From the NCBI GenBank assembly GCA_024743405.1, contig JANSWP010000005.1, forward strand, positions 62,001 to 126,000: 64,000 nucleotides of DNA, read 5' to 3'. Shown here in pieces: positions 26,702 through 35,787 of this stretch (positions are counted from its first letter, which is position 1; each line of letters starts with the position of its first letter). Position numbers and translations under genes: made by a program. Source of the DNA: Bacteroidota bacterium. GTDB lineage: Bacteria > Bacteroidota > Bacteroidia > Chitinophagales > Saprospiraceae. Below the pieces are notes generated by a model. It was not told the DNA's origin and ran no database searches. It saw nothing but the letters and a program-made list of their open reading frames with translations.

Positions 26702-28570
26702 ATGCGACTTAAGGTCTATATAATACTCATTCTCTCTGGAGTTCCGATGGGCATGTTCGCTCAAATCTGCGATGGAAATCTCGGTGAAAATATCTTCACA
26801 GAAGGTGATTTTGGTTCAGGTTTTTCCAATGTACTTTTACCAGATCCTCAAATTGCGCCTGGTTATGCTTATCAACCTTCACCTCCTCCAAATGATGGAT
26901 TTTATACGATTACCAACAATACCACTTCTTGGGGTTCTTTTGCTGCTGCTGCATGGGCGAATATTACGGATAACAGTAGTGACCCAAATGGGTATATGAT
27001 GGTCGTAAATGCAAGTTATGACCCCGGATTGTTTTACACTCAGGAAGTAGAAGGGCTTTGCGAAAATAGTTTATATGTTTTTTCAGTAGATATTTTTAAT
27101 TTGATTAATCAGGGCGGCAACGCAATTAAACCAAATGTTTCTTTCCTCCTCGACGGCAATGTTATTTATACAACAGGCGACGTACCCGAAAATGAGCAAT
27201 GGAATACTTACGGATTTACTTTCTCCACAGAGCCAGGACAAACCTCTATCACCTTGTCTCTTCAAAACAATGCGCCGGGTGGTGGTGGAAATGATTTGGC
27301 GTTGGATAATATTACCTTTCGTCCTTGTGGTCCAGATGCTTTGATATTGCCAACGGAAATTGCCAATATTTGTGAAGATGGTTCTCCGATTGACCTTGAA
27401 GCTACGATTCTTGGTGATCAATATGAAACACCATACGTACAATGGCAACAGAGTTTTGATGAGGGTATGACTTGGACTGATATTCTTGGCGCGACGGATG
27501 CTCTTTTTACACATACCGATCTTTCAGGTGGATTTTATTACTATCGATATTTATTGGCAAATGAGCCGGGGAATCTTTTAAATGCAAAATGTCGAGTCAA
27601 CTCAAATGTAAAAATTGTGCATGTTGTACCAAAATTTTATACAATCGTTGATACTCTTTGCACAGGTTTGTCTTTCTCATTGGGTACTAATTTTTATTCT
27701 GAGCAGGGTGTTTATGTCGATAGTTTAATCACTTATTTGGGGTGCGATAGCATAGTGACGCTTGATTTGACAATTGTACCAGAAGCGAATATTGATGCGG
27801 TTTTCAGTCTTGAAAATCCAAGTTGTTCTTACCTTTTTGATGGAAGTATTTCGGTTGATACTATAATAAATGGTTATAAACCACTTTCGATTTTTGTGAA
27901 TAATGAATTACAATCTTTTCCAGCGAGTCTATTCAATTTGGGTGAAGAAGAACAAACCTATCAAGTTATTGACCATTTTGGGTGTAGTTTTGAATCGATA
28001 TTGAGTTTGGAACTCCCACCACCTTTTACAATTGAATTGGGTGATAATTTACAAATCGAATTAGGCGAATCTCTTCAACTTGAGCCAATATTTTCAGAGT
28101 TTCCTGAAACCTTCATTTGGTCACCCGCCGATTTAGTGGACTGCGATCCCGATTGCGAAACATTAGAATTTGTGCCCACTAATTCTGCTTTGTTTCTGCT
28201 CAATGCCATTTCTGAAACCGGTTGTGTTGCCTCAGATTCCATTTTCGTTGAAGTAAAAAAGGTTAGAAACGTATATATTCCAAATGCCTTTTCGCCAAAT
28301 TCGGATGGAATAAATGACTATTTTACCATTTTTGGATCAATACCTAATATTCAACAGATCGAACAATTTCAAGTCTTTAACCGATGGGGTGGGCTCGTTT
28401 TTGAACAAAAAAGCTTCTTCCCGAATGAATTAAGTATGGGCTGGAATGGGAAAGTAGGTGGTGAGAAAATGCCGACAGGGGTTTATACTTATAAAGTGAA
28501 AATTCGATTCTTAGATGGTGAAGCTATTTGGTATGCTGGGGATGTTGTTTTGATTGGTGATGTCAAATAA
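26702..28570 (+). CDS. T9SS cargo protein with type B sorting domain
   Basis: The start was set at ATG 26702, giving 622 residues; the upstream TTG at 26675 would add nine. The signal peptide is MRLKVYIILILSGVPMGMFA. Residues 30-215 look like a carbohydrate-binding-module-like beta sandwich (TEGDFGSGFSNV, LALDNITFRPC). Ig-like segments follow, and a C-terminal domain of about 90 residues (IPNAFSPNSDGINDYFTIFG ... VFNRWGGLVFE ... MPTGVYTYKVK) is the gliding-motility-associated, type B T9SS signal. The product is therefore expected outside the cell or on its surface. The exact ligand is unknown. Confidence 0.87.
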   Translation: MRLKVYIILILSGVPMGMFAQICDGNLGENIFTEGDFGSGFSNVLLPDPQIAPGYAYQPSPPPNDGFYTITNNTTSWGSFAAAAWANITDNSSDPNGYMMVVNASYDPGLFYTQEVEGLCENSLYVFSVDIFNLINQGGNAIKPNVSFLLDGNVIYTTGDVPENEQWNTYGFTFSTEPGQTSITLSLQNNAPGGGGNDLALDNITFRPCGPDALILPTEIANICEDGSPIDLEATILGDQYETPYVQWQQSFDEGMTWTDILGATDALFTHTDLSGGFYYYRYLLANEPGNLLNAKCRVNSNVKIVHVVPKFYTIVDTLCTGLSFSLGTNFYSEQGVYVDSLITYLGCDSIVTLDLTIVPEANIDAVFSLENPSCSYLFDGSISVDTIINGYKPLSIFVNNELQSFPASLFNLGEEEQTYQVIDHFGCSFESILSLELPPPFTIELGDNLQIELGESLQLEPIFSEFPETFIWSPADLVDCDPDCETLEFVPTNSALFLLNAISETGCVASDSIFVEVKKVRNVYIPNAFSPNSDGINDYFTIFGSIPNIQQIEQFQVFNRWGGLVFEQKSFFPNELSMGWNGKVGGEKMPTGVYTYKVKIRFLDGEAIWYAGDVVLIGDVK

Positions 28571-28616
28571 ACGCTTCTCTCAATCTTGAATTTAGGGCGT
28601 TGATAAGAAATAAGGT

Positions 28617-28805
28617 AGGGGAGTAGGAAATAAATAACCTACCCAAATTGCACTTGCTATTTTTCCTTCATTTTGCGTTAAAAATACTCGCCATACCTTT
28701 GGGTATGTCTGCGTGTTTTGCCTTTGATGCTATTGCATCAAGCAAACCCAGTAAAGAAAAAATAGCTGTGTAAAATTTGGGTACCTTATTTATTACCTGC
28801 TCCCT
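28617..28805. repeat. Hairpin-core repeat, copy C
   Basis: The outer arms are about 32 bp: left 28618-28649 (GGGGAGTAGGAAATAAATAA...), right 28774-28805 (...TTATTTATTACCTGCTCCCT), with about six mismatches. Core hairpin CATACC TTTG GGTATG at 28692-28707. This copy carries an extra small hairpin (TTGATGC TATT GCATCAA, 28724-28741). It lies 46 bp after the stop codon of the T9SS cargo gene. Confidence 0.8.
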
Positions 28806-28881
28806 AGATGAAAATTGTGAATAAATTGTTTGTTTACTGTTTTCGTTCCCATATTCTTTCGCCGTTACTTAAATTATTGAA

Positions 28882-29241
28882 ATGACAAAATCTACCGATA
28901 CAAAAGTCCAGGACTTCATAGATCAAACAATGATGCTTGACCACTCAAAATATCAGATATTAGAAGCACTCCGGAAAGTCGTTTTTGAGCATTATCCAAG
29001 CACAACAGAAAAAATGATGTATGGGGGGATCATTTTCTCTCATACGGAGGATTGGGGAGGACTTTTTGTCTATAAAAATCATGTCTCTTTTGAATTTAGT
29101 TTGGGGTATAAATTGAAGGATCCTGAAAATCTATTGGAAGGTGGTGGCAAATATCGTCGCCATTTGAAAATCAAATCTAATGATAGTGATAAACTACAAA
29201 AGATAGGGACTTTTTTGGAGCAAGTAGAATCTTTAGATTAA
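28882..29241 (+). CDS. DUF1801 (YdhG-like) protein
   Basis: There are 119 residues. The family pattern is present: VQDFIDQ, ILEALRKVVFEHYPSTTEKMMYGGIIF, FVYKNHVSFEFSLGYKL and the C-terminal GKYRRHLKI. DUF1801 proteins adopt a YdhG-like fold and are cytosolic; a frataxin-like role is proposed for some, unproven here. Its last four bases overlap the end of the converging NTF2-like gene. Confidence 0.85.
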   Translation: MTKSTDTKVQDFIDQTMMLDHSKYQILEALRKVVFEHYPSTTEKMMYGGIIFSHTEDWGGLFVYKNHVSFEFSLGYKLKDPENLLEGGGKYRRHLKIKSNDSDKLQKIGTFLEQVESLD

Positions 29242-29720
29242 TCCTTTTTTGGCAATAACGTATAGTGACCATGAATGCATAACCATTGACCAGCTTCTTT
29301 TACAAAAATTCTGGTTGATTTACCTCTAGAAGTAAAGACCTGCCCATCGGTAGTACCCCTATCTCGCCAATAATATACAATCCATGCTACATCATCTTTT
29401 ATAGTGATAAGAGGGTCTTCCATTTCGGTGTGTATGCCATTTGAACTTTTTATCCATTCTGCAACTCCGTTTACTTCTATTTCTTTTCCAACTTTTAGAA
29501 TCGGATCATTTTCACCGAATTGAGTGAAATCTGGATGGATATAGCTTGCATAGGTTTCAATATCTCCTTTTTCAATAGCATTCCACATATTAATTAAGGT
29601 GGTTTTTATGACTTCTTTTTGTTGATTGATATCTACCAACCTTTTTGATGGAGTATTTTTTTTAGGCTGGCAATTGCTAAAGACAAAGGGAATAATAATA
29701 AGAATGGCTAAATATCTCAT
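29238..29720 (-). CDS. NTF2-like (SnoaL/DUF4440-type) lipoprotein
   Basis: There are 160 residues. The lipoprotein signal is MRYLAILIIIPFVFSNC (Cys17). The remainder is an NTF2-like alpha+beta cone: INMWNAIEKGDIETYASYIHPDFTQFGEN, DDVAWIVYYWRD and TRIFVKEAGQWLCIHGHYT. Families with this fold include ketosteroid isomerase-like enzymes and binding proteins; the role here is unknown. The 3' end overlaps the converging DUF1801 gene by four bases. Confidence 0.82.
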   Translation of the reverse strand: MRYLAILIIIPFVFSNCQPKKNTPSKRLVDINQQKEVIKTTLINMWNAIEKGDIETYASYIHPDFTQFGENDPILKVGKEIEVNGVAEWIKSSNGIHTEMEDPLITIKDDVAWIVYYWRDRGTTDGQVFTSRGKSTRIFVKEAGQWLCIHGHYTLLPKKD

Positions 29721-29927
29721 TCTGTATGGATTAAGGTTAAGAAGATAGAAATACTACAGCAAGATAGTTTTTATTTTATCCCTCATTTATGTCCGAGCAC
29801 TTATTGAGGATAAATGCCCTCAACAACTAGGAGGTTGAACATAGTCAACAACTTGATGTTTAGGTTCGATATACTTTAGAATATGGCACATTTTAAATCG
29901 TGACAAGTCTAATTAAAATTTGATGAT

Positions 29928-30365
29928 ATGCAATCTTTCAATAGCCAATTATTTCTGGTCTTTCTTTTTACACTAATTGCGCCAATGCTTTTTGGGCAGG
30001 AAAAATCACAATTGAGTATTCATGTTTCCAATATAAAAGAGGCTAAGGGCAATATTATGATTGCAGTATATGAATCAGATGAGACTTTCTTAGGGAAGAA
30101 TGTCCAGACCGGATTTATTGTTCCAGTCACACAAAAAGGAGATTTGGAATTTCCTGTAAAAGATTTACCTACAGGCAATTATGCCATTAGTGTTTACCAT
30201 GATAAAAATGAAAATCAAACATTAGATAGTAATCTGCTTAGTATTCCAACAGAACCTTATGGTTTTTCAAATAATGCAAAAGCTTTGTTCGGGCCACCAT
30301 CCTTTGAATCTTCAAAAGTTGAAATTAAATCCGGCAAGCAGGTGATAAATATTGCTTTAAAATAG
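29928..30365 (+). CDS. DUF2141 secreted protein
   Basis: There are 145 residues with a signal peptide (LFLVFLFTLIAPMLFGQ). The DUF2141 pattern follows: GNIMIAVYESDETFLG, FPVKDLPTGNYAISVYHDKNENQTLDSN and PTEPYGFSNNA. DUF2141 proteins are small exported beta-sandwich proteins of unknown function. The D-x-N-x-N-x-x-L-D segment resembles a calcium loop. It is monocistronic. Confidence 0.88.
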   Translation: MQSFNSQLFLVFLFTLIAPMLFGQEKSQLSIHVSNIKEAKGNIMIAVYESDETFLGKNVQTGFIVPVTQKGDLEFPVKDLPTGNYAISVYHDKNENQTLDSNLLSIPTEPYGFSNNAKALFGPPSFESSKVEIKSGKQVINIALK

Positions 30366-30443
30366 TTTTGGTATTGAGGTCTGAAGGATAATAATATAAC
30401 GGTTTTTTAGGAATAGATCTAATAGAGAAAATTTATTTAGGGA

Positions 30444-30481
30444 ATAGAGGGATGGTAGATTTTTCCCCACCACCCCTCTAT
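30444..30481 (-). terminator. Hairpin after the trans-sulfuration gene
   Basis: The arms 30444-30456 and 30469-30481 match at 12 of 13 positions and lie just past the stop codon at 30488 on the minus strand. The T-tract is weak. Confidence 0.5.
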
Positions 30482-30487
30482 ATATGC

Positions 30488-31633
30488 TTATACACTATTC
30501 AGTGCTTTTTCCAAATCATTGATTAAGTCATTCACATCTTCGACTCCAACACTTAAGCGAATTAAAGAATCAGTTAAACCGACCTTTAATCTTTCTTCTC
30601 TTGGAATAGAGGCATGGGTCATACTCGCAGGATGACCGATTAATGATTCGACACCACCCAATGATTCAGCAAGTGTGAATAAATGAGTATTACTCAAAAC
30701 TTTCATGGCATTTTTTACATCATTATTTTTTAAGTCAAAGGAGACCATTCCTCCAAAATCACGCATTTGTTTTTTTGCAATTTTATGGTTTGGATGATCC
30801 TTAAAACCGGGATAAAATACCTTTTCAATCTTTGGATGCCGGCGTAAATATTTAGCAATTTTCCAAGCATTTTGACAAGCTCTTTCCACTCTTAAATGCA
30901 AGGTTTTTATACCTCTTAAAATCAAAAAACAATCCTGTGGGCCAGGTACTGCCCCTGAAGCATTTTGAATGAAATAAAGTTGTTCGGCAAGTTTTTTATC
31001 TTTTACAATAACGGCTCCATGTACTACGTCTGAGTGACCGCCGAGGTATTTTGTCGCTGAATGTGTTACAATATCTGCTCCTAAATCGAGAGGCGTTTGA
31101 AGGTAGGGTGATGCGAAAGTATTATCTACACAAACCTTTACTTTATGTTTTTTTGCAATCTTGCAAATTGCCTTAATATCAACAACCTGCAACATTGGAT
31201 TGGTTGGTGTTTCTAACCAAATCAACTTCGTTTTTTTGCTGATTTTCTTTTCCAAGTTTTTGATATTAGTCATATCAATAAACTTTCCTTTCAATCCAAA
31301 TTTTTCATAAATGGCTCGAATCAACCGAAAAGAACCACCATATAAATCATTGACCGAGAGAATTTCGTCACCAGGCTCAAGCATTTTTAGAATGGCATCC
31401 ATGGCCGCGAGTCCACTTCCGAAACAAATTCCAAACTTCCCATTTTCTAATGCCGCTAAATTTTTCTCTAAAACCGACCTCGTTGGGTTTTGAGTACGCG
31501 CATATTCAAAACCCTTATGCTTGCCAGGTGCCTCTTGGGCATAGGTAGATGTCTGATAGATAGGAGTCATTACTGCTCCTGAGGTTGGATCGGGCTCAAT
31601 GCCAGCGTGGATTACTTTAGTACCAAATTTCAT
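30488..31633 (-). CDS. Cystathionine gamma-synthase/lyase-type PLP enzyme
   Basis: There are 381 residues, the normal length of the Cys/Met-metabolism PLP family. The PLP lysine is Lys195 in HSATKYLGGHSD. Other family marks are FGTKVIHAGIEPDP, YARTQNPTR, the substrate loop SVNDLYGGSFRL, CVDNTFASPYLQTPLDLGAD and SLGGVESLIGHPASMTHA. These fit both cystathionine gamma-synthase (methionine synthesis) and gamma-lyase (reverse trans-sulfuration), which cannot be separated by eye. It acts in the cytosol as a tetramer. The gene is monocistronic. Confidence 0.9.
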   Translation of the reverse strand: MKFGTKVIHAGIEPDPTSGAVMTPIYQTSTYAQEAPGKHKGFEYARTQNPTRSVLEKNLAALENGKFGICFGSGLAAMDAILKMLEPGDEILSVNDLYGGSFRLIRAIYEKFGLKGKFIDMTNIKNLEKKISKKTKLIWLETPTNPMLQVVDIKAICKIAKKHKVKVCVDNTFASPYLQTPLDLGADIVTHSATKYLGGHSDVVHGAVIVKDKKLAEQLYFIQNASGAVPGPQDCFLILRGIKTLHLRVERACQNAWKIAKYLRRHPKIEKVFYPGFKDHPNHKIAKKQMRDFGGMVSFDLKNNDVKNAMKVLSNTHLFTLAESLGGVESLIGHPASMTHASIPREERLKVGLTDSLIRLSVGVEDVNDLINDLEKALNSV

Positions 31634-31732
31634 CAGTTATATGTTCTATTTTTTGAAGTACTTTGGTGTTTATTTAATAAGCACAAAAGCACAAAGCACG
31701 AAAAGGAGCGCAAATGTAGGTGTTCCAAAACA

Positions 31733-31767
31733 AAAGGGCAACTCGGTGTTTGACCGAATTGCCCTTT
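31733..31767. terminator. Terminator after the HU gene
   Basis: The arms 31733-31747 and 31753-31767 are 15 bp long with one G-U pair. The hairpin has A- and T-rich flanks on both sides and follows the HU stop on the minus strand. Confidence 0.7.
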
Positions 31768-31817
31768 ATTAAACTATTTTGCAAAGTTTAATTAAAACTA
31801 AGCTCTTTAGGTTTCAA

Positions 31818-32090
31818 TTAGTTTACTGTTGATGTCAATTCTTTTCCTGCTTTGAATTTTACGTTATTCTTAGCAGCGATTTGAATAGTAGCACCAGTTT
31901 GAGGGTTACGACCTTGTCTAGCCGCACGGTGAGATACAGAGAAGGTACCGAAACCAATCAATGTAACTTTACCACCATCTTTTAGAGTGTCACTGATAGA
32001 TTCTAATACTGTATTAACAGCAGAAGTAGCATCAGCTTTAGAGATACCTGCACCTTCGGCAACTTTAGTTACTAAATCTCCTTTATTCAT
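31818..32090 (-). CDS. HU-family DNA-binding protein
   Basis: There are 90 residues, a complete HU/IHF fold: MNKGDLVTKVAEGAGISKADA, the beta-arm GFGTFSVSHRAARQGRNPQTG and KNNVKFKAGKEL. HU bends DNA and organises the nucleoid. It has a canonical promoter more than 220 bases upstream, so the mRNA has a long leader. A terminator follows the gene. Confidence 0.96.
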   Translation of the reverse strand: MNKGDLVTKVAEGAGISKADATSAVNTVLESISDTLKDGGKVTLIGFGTFSVSHRAARQGRNPQTGATIQIAAKNNVKFKAGKELTSTVN

Positions 32091-32312
32091 CTTTTTAGTT
32101 TTTAGAATTCAGATCTGGAAAAGACTTTGTTTCTATAGGAAATTCCCTTTTTGACAAACGTACTAATACAGAATCTGAAAAGTTGGAAATTTAAAATATT
32201 AAATGAAGTATGTTTAAAATTAAGACTCTTTAGATAAAGATCTTCCGAAAGAATCTTTATGTCATATAACATTTTAAAATCCCTATTATTATAAGGTTTT
32301 TAAAAAGCGCCG

Positions 32313-32343
32313 CAAATTTAGACGCTTCCTTAGCATTACCAAA
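32313..32343 (-). promoter_or_regulatory. HU gene promoter
   Basis: Read on the minus strand: TTTG (32340-32343), exactly 19 bp, TAAATTTG (32313-32320). The leader to the ATG at 32090 is about 215 bases and holds a hairpin (ATAAAGATCTT and AAGAATCTTTAT arms around GAAA, near 32235-32262). Confidence 0.65.
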
Positions 32344-32520
32344 AAAAAAAGCAAAAAAAACGATGAGAACCCTTGTCATTACTGAGGTTATCCACATTTT
32401 TAAGCCTAATTTTATAAAAAAAAGAACTTTCAAGCTTTATTTGTCTAAAATACTATCAGGCATTTTGCCTGCAATACCAAACTATCATAAAGCGTTGTTC
32501 AACTATTTGAAACTATTCTC

Positions 32521-32528
32521 TACCTTTG
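32521..32528 (+). promoter_or_regulatory. -7 box of the small lipoprotein gene
   Basis: TACCTTTG lies 26 bases before the ATG at 32554, so a short leader. A GTTG is present upstream, but at a wider spacing than usual. Confidence 0.5.
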
Positions 32529-32553
32529 TATTTAAAATCAAAATCATCGTTTT

Positions 32554-32748
32554 ATGAAAAAATCGTTCGGATATTTATTGACATTGTCTTTGTTTTCTTT
32601 CCTACTTTTTACAACTCCTGCATGCAGCCCAAAGACTGGATGCCCTATAAATGAGACGGCACATGTACAACCCAACAAAAAAGGTAAATATCCAAAGTCA
32701 AAAACGCGTTCAGGTCTTTACCCGAAAAAAATGAAACGCAACAAATAG
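32554..32748 (+). CDS. Small basic lipoprotein
   Basis: There are 64 residues. A lipoprotein signal (SFGYLLTLSLFSFLLFTT) with lipobox TPAC is followed by SPKTGCPIN and a lysine-rich tail ending KKMKRNK. Similar short proteins with a CSPKxGCP start occur in Bacteroidota, and no function is known. A good -7 promoter box supports expression. Confidence 0.65.
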   Translation: MKKSFGYLLTLSLFSFLLFTTPACSPKTGCPINETAHVQPNKKGKYPKSKTRSGLYPKKMKRNK

Positions 32749-32949
32749 TCTTACTGACAAAATGCATGCATCAAAAAATGGATGAACGATGTAAATTTAC
32801 ACTTTTTTGATTATAAACAAATTTTTTGTTTTAATTTTTTATTGATAAGGTGATAATAAACATAAGTGTTCGAAGAAAGAATTGATTTTTTTGAGATAAT
32901 TGAAAAATCCCTTTTGACACATTTTTTTTTAAAATATAGCTGTATTGGG

Positions 32950-34245
32950 TTATTCTCGGTTTTCAAAAGCATCAGATAACCCCTCTCCAATCAAATTAAA
33001 AATGGTAACAGTAATGAAAATCGCAAGTCCTGGAAAAACAGCGAGCCACCAAGCTTCTTCACGTTGACGAGCATAGGATAGTAATTTACCCCAACTAACG
33101 TCTTCATCACTCACACCTATATTTAAGAAAGACAAAGTCGATTCTAGCAAAATAGCAGACGCGATACCAAATGCTAAAGTAATTAATACGGGCCCCAAAG
33201 CATTGGGTATGGCATGTTTCAGAAGGATTTGAAACTCAGAAAATCCCATAGCTCTAGCAGCTTCTATGTAGGAAAGGTTGCGGATACGTAATAACTCTGC
33301 TCGAATAAATCGGGCAATACTCGTCCATCCAATCAATCCAATGATGACCATGACATAAAAAATAGAAGGTTGTTTGATAATTGCTACGGCAGCCAATAAG
33401 AGCAATAATCCAGGCATCGCATTCATGATCTCGATAACGCGCATGATGAGTAAATCTGCCGGTATAGTAACTTGCTTCCTGAAAAAGGAGTTTCTTTTTA
33501 GAAGGATGGAGAGTAGATTGAATAGGATAAAAGTAACCGTAAAGATGCCGAGGCTCTTTAAAAATTCAATACCGAAACTTCCCTCTGAATAGTTGAAGCT
33601 TCGAACAATAAAACCATAAAAAATACCAAGGAAAACACCAATCAAATTCAGAATCAATCTACCTCTAGATATTTTTAATCTAGAATCTCCAAAATACCCA
33701 GCAATAGCACCCAAAATAATACCGATTAATGCTGCCAAAGACATTGAAATCAACCCAACCAATAGGGCGACTCGGGCGCCTTCTATCATGCCTGCCAAAA
33801 CATCCCGCCCTAAGTCTGTCGTGCCTAACCAATGTCTAAATTCAGATTTATGTGTGTCTAGAGGACTTTGATAATTTCCAGATTTTAAGTCAATGGTATT
33901 TCCAGACCATGGAATGGGTGTTCGTATTACTGATTCGAATTGGTGATCATGCCATGGCGTAGATTGGAAGACAGCGTCCCAATCAGACAAACCAAAATCG
34001 ATTGCGATACTTTTAAAGACAGGGAAGTAATGTTCTCCATTTAGTTTACAGTACAATGGTTTTTCATTGGCGATAAAATTGCTAAATACCGCGAAAAAAA
34101 CTAAAATCCAAAGCACCCGTAATGACCAAACGGCCATTCTGTTTTTTCGGAATCGGCTCCAAAAAAGGGAATCCTGGCTGTTGGTTGATTTACCAGATTC
34201 TATTCTGTAAATAAGTATTTTTTCTTTTTTATTTCCGAAAATCAT
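32950..34245 (-). CDS. Peptide-type ABC transporter permease (OppC/DppC-like)
   Basis: There are 431 residues, longer than the usual 300. The N-terminal OppC_N segment (SLFWSRFRKNRMAVWSLRVLWILVFFAVFSNFIA) leads into a periplasmic loop of about 90 residues, then the BPD_transp_1 core. The EAA-type loop is YIEAARAMGFSEFQILLKHAIPNALGPVL. An unusual insertion of about 60 residues with its own hydrophobic stretches (LILNLIGVFLGIFYGF, TVTFILFNLLSILL) splits the core. It is the last gene of the binding protein - OppB - OppC run; no ATPase gene is adjacent. It imports peptides or related solutes. Confidence 0.92.
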   Translation of the reverse strand: MIFGNKKEKILIYRIESGKSTNSQDSLFWSRFRKNRMAVWSLRVLWILVFFAVFSNFIANEKPLYCKLNGEHYFPVFKSIAIDFGLSDWDAVFQSTPWHDHQFESVIRTPIPWSGNTIDLKSGNYQSPLDTHKSEFRHWLGTTDLGRDVLAGMIEGARVALLVGLISMSLAALIGIILGAIAGYFGDSRLKISRGRLILNLIGVFLGIFYGFIVRSFNYSEGSFGIEFLKSLGIFTVTFILFNLLSILLKRNSFFRKQVTIPADLLIMRVIEIMNAMPGLLLLLAAVAIIKQPSIFYVMVIIGLIGWTSIARFIRAELLRIRNLSYIEAARAMGFSEFQILLKHAIPNALGPVLITLAFGIASAILLESTLSFLNIGVSDEDVSWGKLLSYARQREEAWWLAVFPGLAIFITVTIFNLIGEGLSDAFENRE

Positions 34246-34275
34246 TGTTTCGGTTGATTTTGCTTCATGCTCTAA

Positions 34276-35700
34276 CTAATTCTTTTTATAGGAAACTCTG
34301 GGATCAAAAATAGCATATAATATGTCTGCGACTAACATGCCTACTAGGGTCAAAACAGCACCTAACATGAGTACCGAAAATACAATTGGCCAATCATATT
34401 GTAAACAAGCACTAAGGATCAAATTTCCCATTCCAGGTATATTAAATATATACTCAATCGCAACTGAGCCGACGATGGAGGCCGGAAAAATACTGGCGAA
34501 AATAGTAATCAACGGAAATAAAGCATTTCTGAAAGCATGTTTCCAAATAACTGTTTTTTCTGGTAGTCCTTTTGCTCTTGCTGTTCGAATATAATCTTGT
34601 TTGAGCGCTTCGTTCATACTTCCTCTCATCTGGCGAGAAAGAAAAGCAAAAGCAGGATAGGTTATGCAAAAAATTGGTAAAACTAAATGACCAATTGTAT
34701 CCCAAAAATCAGTGCTGAAATTTTCAAATTTCATATTTCCAGCCCATACTCCGTGGAATATTTCCATTCCGTATGCTTTGGTTGTAAAGAAAATCAAAAG
34801 CATTGTTCCCAACCAAAAAGACGGTAGGGAGTATAGCATAAACATACCCAACGCAGATCCTTGATCAAAGCGACCTCCTTTATTTGCAGCAGCTTTTACC
34901 CCAATTGGGATAGATATTAAATAGGCAAAGAAGATGGCTGAGAGGTTTAATAATAATGTCCATTTTAGGGCTGGTATGATTCTTTTGGCTGCCGGTTGTC
35001 GGGTGATTAAGGAATAACCAAAATTGCCCTTAATGAAATTAAAAAACCAATGATGAAATTGATTGTTGAAGCCTTGCCATTTGAAATCAGGAATGTATAA
35101 TTTATAGGTTGTAGCTGTTGAAATTACATTTTGATAATTACCTTTAAAATCACTAAAAAAAGCACCTAATTCCACCGTCATTGTGCTATCTTTTGAAAGG
35201 ACTGTTTCAATCTTTTCCAATTTGCTAGCAATGACCTCCGCTTTATATTCATCGTATAAGTCTCTCACGCCTTTCTTTAAATCGGTCATTTCTTTTCGAG
35301 GTAAACCATCAGGCAACGCTAAAATCCGGTATTCAAATTGTTTTATTTGATTAAAATAGGTTTCGATAGCGGGCCAATTTCCATAAGTACTTATGAGTTT
35401 TCTTAAAGCTTCTCGCTCTTCCAATAATAGAAATTTATAAAGCGTGTCAGGATAGGCTTGAGCATTGAGGGAAAAGTAAAAACTGGGTTTATCGATACCC
35501 AATTTTTCTCTAACAACTCGATAATGGTTTTCTAATCGAATTAAATCTCGCTTAGTATACACGCCTGTTCGACCATCTTCATTATCATATTGTAAAACAG
35601 GATCATCGGAGGTTAATTGACTTAATCCAAAAGCGAAAATAGCAATCACCAGAAGAGTGGGGATGAAGAGAATGATTCGCTTTATTAGGTAAGAAAGCAT
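34276..35700 (-). CDS. Peptide-type ABC transporter permease (OppB/DppB-like)
   Basis: There are 474 residues against the usual 310-330. Helix 1 is RIILFIPTLLVIAIFAFGL. Residues 30-220 form a large, helical extracytoplasmic insertion. The permease core follows, with NFIKGNFGYSLITRQPAAKRI, PALKWTLLLNLSAIFFAYLISIP and the EAA loop DYIRTARAKGLPEKTVIWKHAFRNALFPLIT. It is encoded 30 bp upstream of the OppC-like gene and 87 bp after the binding protein gene. Confidence 0.92.
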   Translation of the reverse strand: MLSYLIKRIILFIPTLLVIAIFAFGLSQLTSDDPVLQYDNEDGRTGVYTKRDLIRLENHYRVVREKLGIDKPSFYFSLNAQAYPDTLYKFLLLEEREALRKLISTYGNWPAIETYFNQIKQFEYRILALPDGLPRKEMTDLKKGVRDLYDEYKAEVIASKLEKIETVLSKDSTMTVELGAFFSDFKGNYQNVISTATTYKLYIPDFKWQGFNNQFHHWFFNFIKGNFGYSLITRQPAAKRIIPALKWTLLLNLSAIFFAYLISIPIGVKAAANKGGRFDQGSALGMFMLYSLPSFWLGTMLLIFFTTKAYGMEIFHGVWAGNMKFENFSTDFWDTIGHLVLPIFCITYPAFAFLSRQMRGSMNEALKQDYIRTARAKGLPEKTVIWKHAFRNALFPLITIFASIFPASIVGSVAIEYIFNIPGMGNLILSACLQYDWPIVFSVLMLGAVLTLVGMLVADILYAIFDPRVSYKKN

Positions 35701-35787
35701 TCAAGAGATTTCAAGATTTATTATTCAGCATTTATTATTCAACATGAAGTTGGCGATGAATAAGAAATGCTAAATAATAAACTAGTT

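Noticed and set aside
27083-27514. 143-codon minus-strand frame
   Set aside because: Lies wholly opposite the T9SS cargo gene at 26702-28570 and has no recognisable protein pattern.
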